Assembly (NCBI GenBank): GCA_024699235.1
Contig: JAILPY010000198.1
Coordinates: forward strand, 1-39,832
DNA: 39,832 bases
Reading direction: 5' to 3'
Source: Treponema sp.
GTDB lineage: Bacteria > Spirochaetota > Spirochaetia > Treponematales > Treponemataceae
Shown here: positions 39,805 to 39,832 of the stretch, piece by piece
Numbering within the stretch: the stretch's first letter is position 1
Layout of the letters: each line of letters opens with the position of its first letter
Notes under the pieces: generated by a model
Database searches by the model: none
What the model saw: the letters and a program-made list of their open reading frames with translations, nothing else
What the model was told of the DNA's origin: nothing
Position numbers and translations under genes: made by a program

Positions 39805-39832
39805 GCCTGATTTTTGTTTATCATTAAAAGAA

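Overview
The window reads as a spirochaete chromosome, almost certainly genus Treponema. It carries tandem FlaA periplasmic-flagellum sheath genes, and a compact division cluster (mraZ-rsmH-ftsL-murF-ftsW-ftsQ-ftsA-ftsZ) running through xerC, a TPR lipoprotein, dprA, topA and xerD into flgB-flgC-fliE-fliF-fliG-fliH-fliI-fliJ. From memory Treponema pallidum has nearly this order; here hslV-hslU sit between xerD and flgB. The DNA is AT-rich with strong coding density. Two sugar or organic-solute ABC systems suggest a free-living or gut commensal treponeme rather than the reduced pathogen. No tRNA, rRNA, CRISPR array, prophage or insertion sequence was recognised.

Layout. 1-1600: two flaA genes and a terminator. 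1625-4801 (minus): a fused permease-ATPase ABC protein, its NMT1-type binding protein, and a PD-(D/E)XK-like protein. 4905-14496: the division cluster, opening with an mraZ promoter that overlaps a five-copy TGG repeat at 10-11 bp spacing (the expected MraZ operator), followed by xerC and a TPR lipoprotein. 14508-20698: dprA, topA, xerD, hslV, hslU. 20744-27876: the flagellar basal body/export operon, with a structured fliF leader. 27932-29584 (minus): a TGS/ThrRS-like-PRK kinase. 29735-34800: an aldo/keto reductase, an EF-G2-type factor, and a NarL-type two-component pair. 34801-37954 (minus): a CUT1 sugar ABC operon with an intercistronic hairpin. 37955-38559: a non-coding stretch with a possible small RNA, a 22-bp tandem repeat, and the tyrS leader. 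38560-39804: tyrS.

The most interesting signal is upstream of tyrS. A strong promoter (TTGACT-17-TAAAAT) is followed 6 nt later by a previously unlisted 34-codon open frame with a Tyr-Leu-Tyr-Tyr run. Its stop codon lies beside a strand (GTTCACG) perfectly complementary to the foot of an intrinsic terminator placed directly before the tyrS Shine-Dalgarno. This is the complete logic of ribosome-mediated transcription attenuation by tyrosine starvation. The same promoter-to-ATG geometry (consensus -10, 6-8 nt, ATG, no Shine-Dalgarno) recurs for the EF-G2 and histidine-kinase genes, pointing to leaderless transcripts.

All functions are inferred from reading motifs and family resemblance; no alignment, folding or database search was run.
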